From NCBI GenBank assembly GCA_034437895.1, contig DAOTTO010000420.1, positions 1-12,237 on the forward strand: DNA of 12,237 nt, written 5' to 3'. The notes below the pieces were generated by a model, which had not been told where the DNA came from, did no database searches, and saw only the letters and a program-made list of their open reading frames with translations. The stretch is from JANRLJ01 sp034437895. Its GTDB lineage: Bacteria > Chloroflexota > Anaerolineae > Aggregatilineales > Phototrophicaceae. Below, in pieces: positions 12,103-12,237 of this stretch; position 1 is the stretch's first letter; every line of letters starts with the position of its first letter. The translations under genes and the position numbers were made by a program.

Positions 12103-12237
12103 AACCTGAGTTTCGGATAGTGTTTTCATTCTATCCCCACCCCTAAATCCCCTCCCCACTTCGTAGAGAGGGGACTTAAAGCACCATTGTGAACCGTTTT
12201 TCTCCCCTTCGCCATGCAATGGAGAAGGGGTTGGGGG
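12103..12237 (+). mobile_element. MITE-like element, core family 1, truncated by the window end
   Basis: From AACCTGAGTTTCGGATAG (12103-12120) to the window end this copy matches 6005-6139 with 6 substitutions and no gaps. The bases before it (TTAAGG) differ from those before the other copy, which confirms the boundary. Its right terminal repeat should lie about 30-50 bp beyond the window. It lies 35 bp after the family 2 element, so two unrelated short elements are nearly adjacent. Confidence 0.7.

Overview
The window reads like a bacterial chromosome segment from Chloroflexota (Anaerolineae-like). This is inferred from three things: a BTAD/NB-ARC/TPR regulator of the kind common there, intergenic spaces packed with short palindromic and MITE-like repeats of a style I associate with that phylum, and moderate GC with ordinary bacterial Shine-Dalgarno (SD) sites. 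No phylogenetic marker gene is present, so the assignment is tentative. There are no rRNA or tRNA genes, no CRISPR array, no transposase gene and no replication origin that I can see.

Left two thirds (139-5973, all on the minus strand). In transcription order the genes are ssuD (FMNH2-dependent alkanesulfonate monooxygenase), a heme-less plant-type sulfite oxidase, msrA (methionine sulfoxide reductase A), a PadR-type repressor, modA and modB (molybdate uptake). Together they suggest a sulfonate/sulfite module: SsuD releases sulfite, the molybdenum enzyme oxidises it to sulfate, ModAB supplies the metal, and MsrA repairs oxidised methionine. Gaps of about 90-260 bp argue against one tight operon. 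Most of these gaps hold repeats. SsuE, SsuABC and ModC are not in the window.

Middle (6228-8172). A small TPR protein (minus) and a GlsB/YeaQ/YmgE-like membrane protein (plus) diverge. A 427-bp gene-free stretch follows. It holds a possible structured RNA with a three-way junction and a separate hairpin. Then comes an Hsp20-like gene (minus).

Right (8176-11897). A SARP/STAND-type regulator diverges from the hsp20 gene. Between them lie three 11-bp-spaced direct repeats (CGCTTAC, CGCTACA, CGCTACA), the geometry known for SARP binding sites. The regulator looks like one ancestral gene of about 1200 codons (BTAD, NB-ARC, TPR) that is now interrupted three times: an in-frame TAG at codon 3, a TAA that overlaps a perfect SD and a new ATG at 10108-10121, and a +1 frameshift in an AAA run at 10601-10603.

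Repeats. Two MITE-like families are present. One has the shared core CCCCACCCCTAAATCC and occurs at 1-133, 6005-6188 and 12103 to the window end, with different terminal inverted repeats. The other starts TGTAGAGTCT and occurs as inverted copies at 1875-2010 and 11933-12067.
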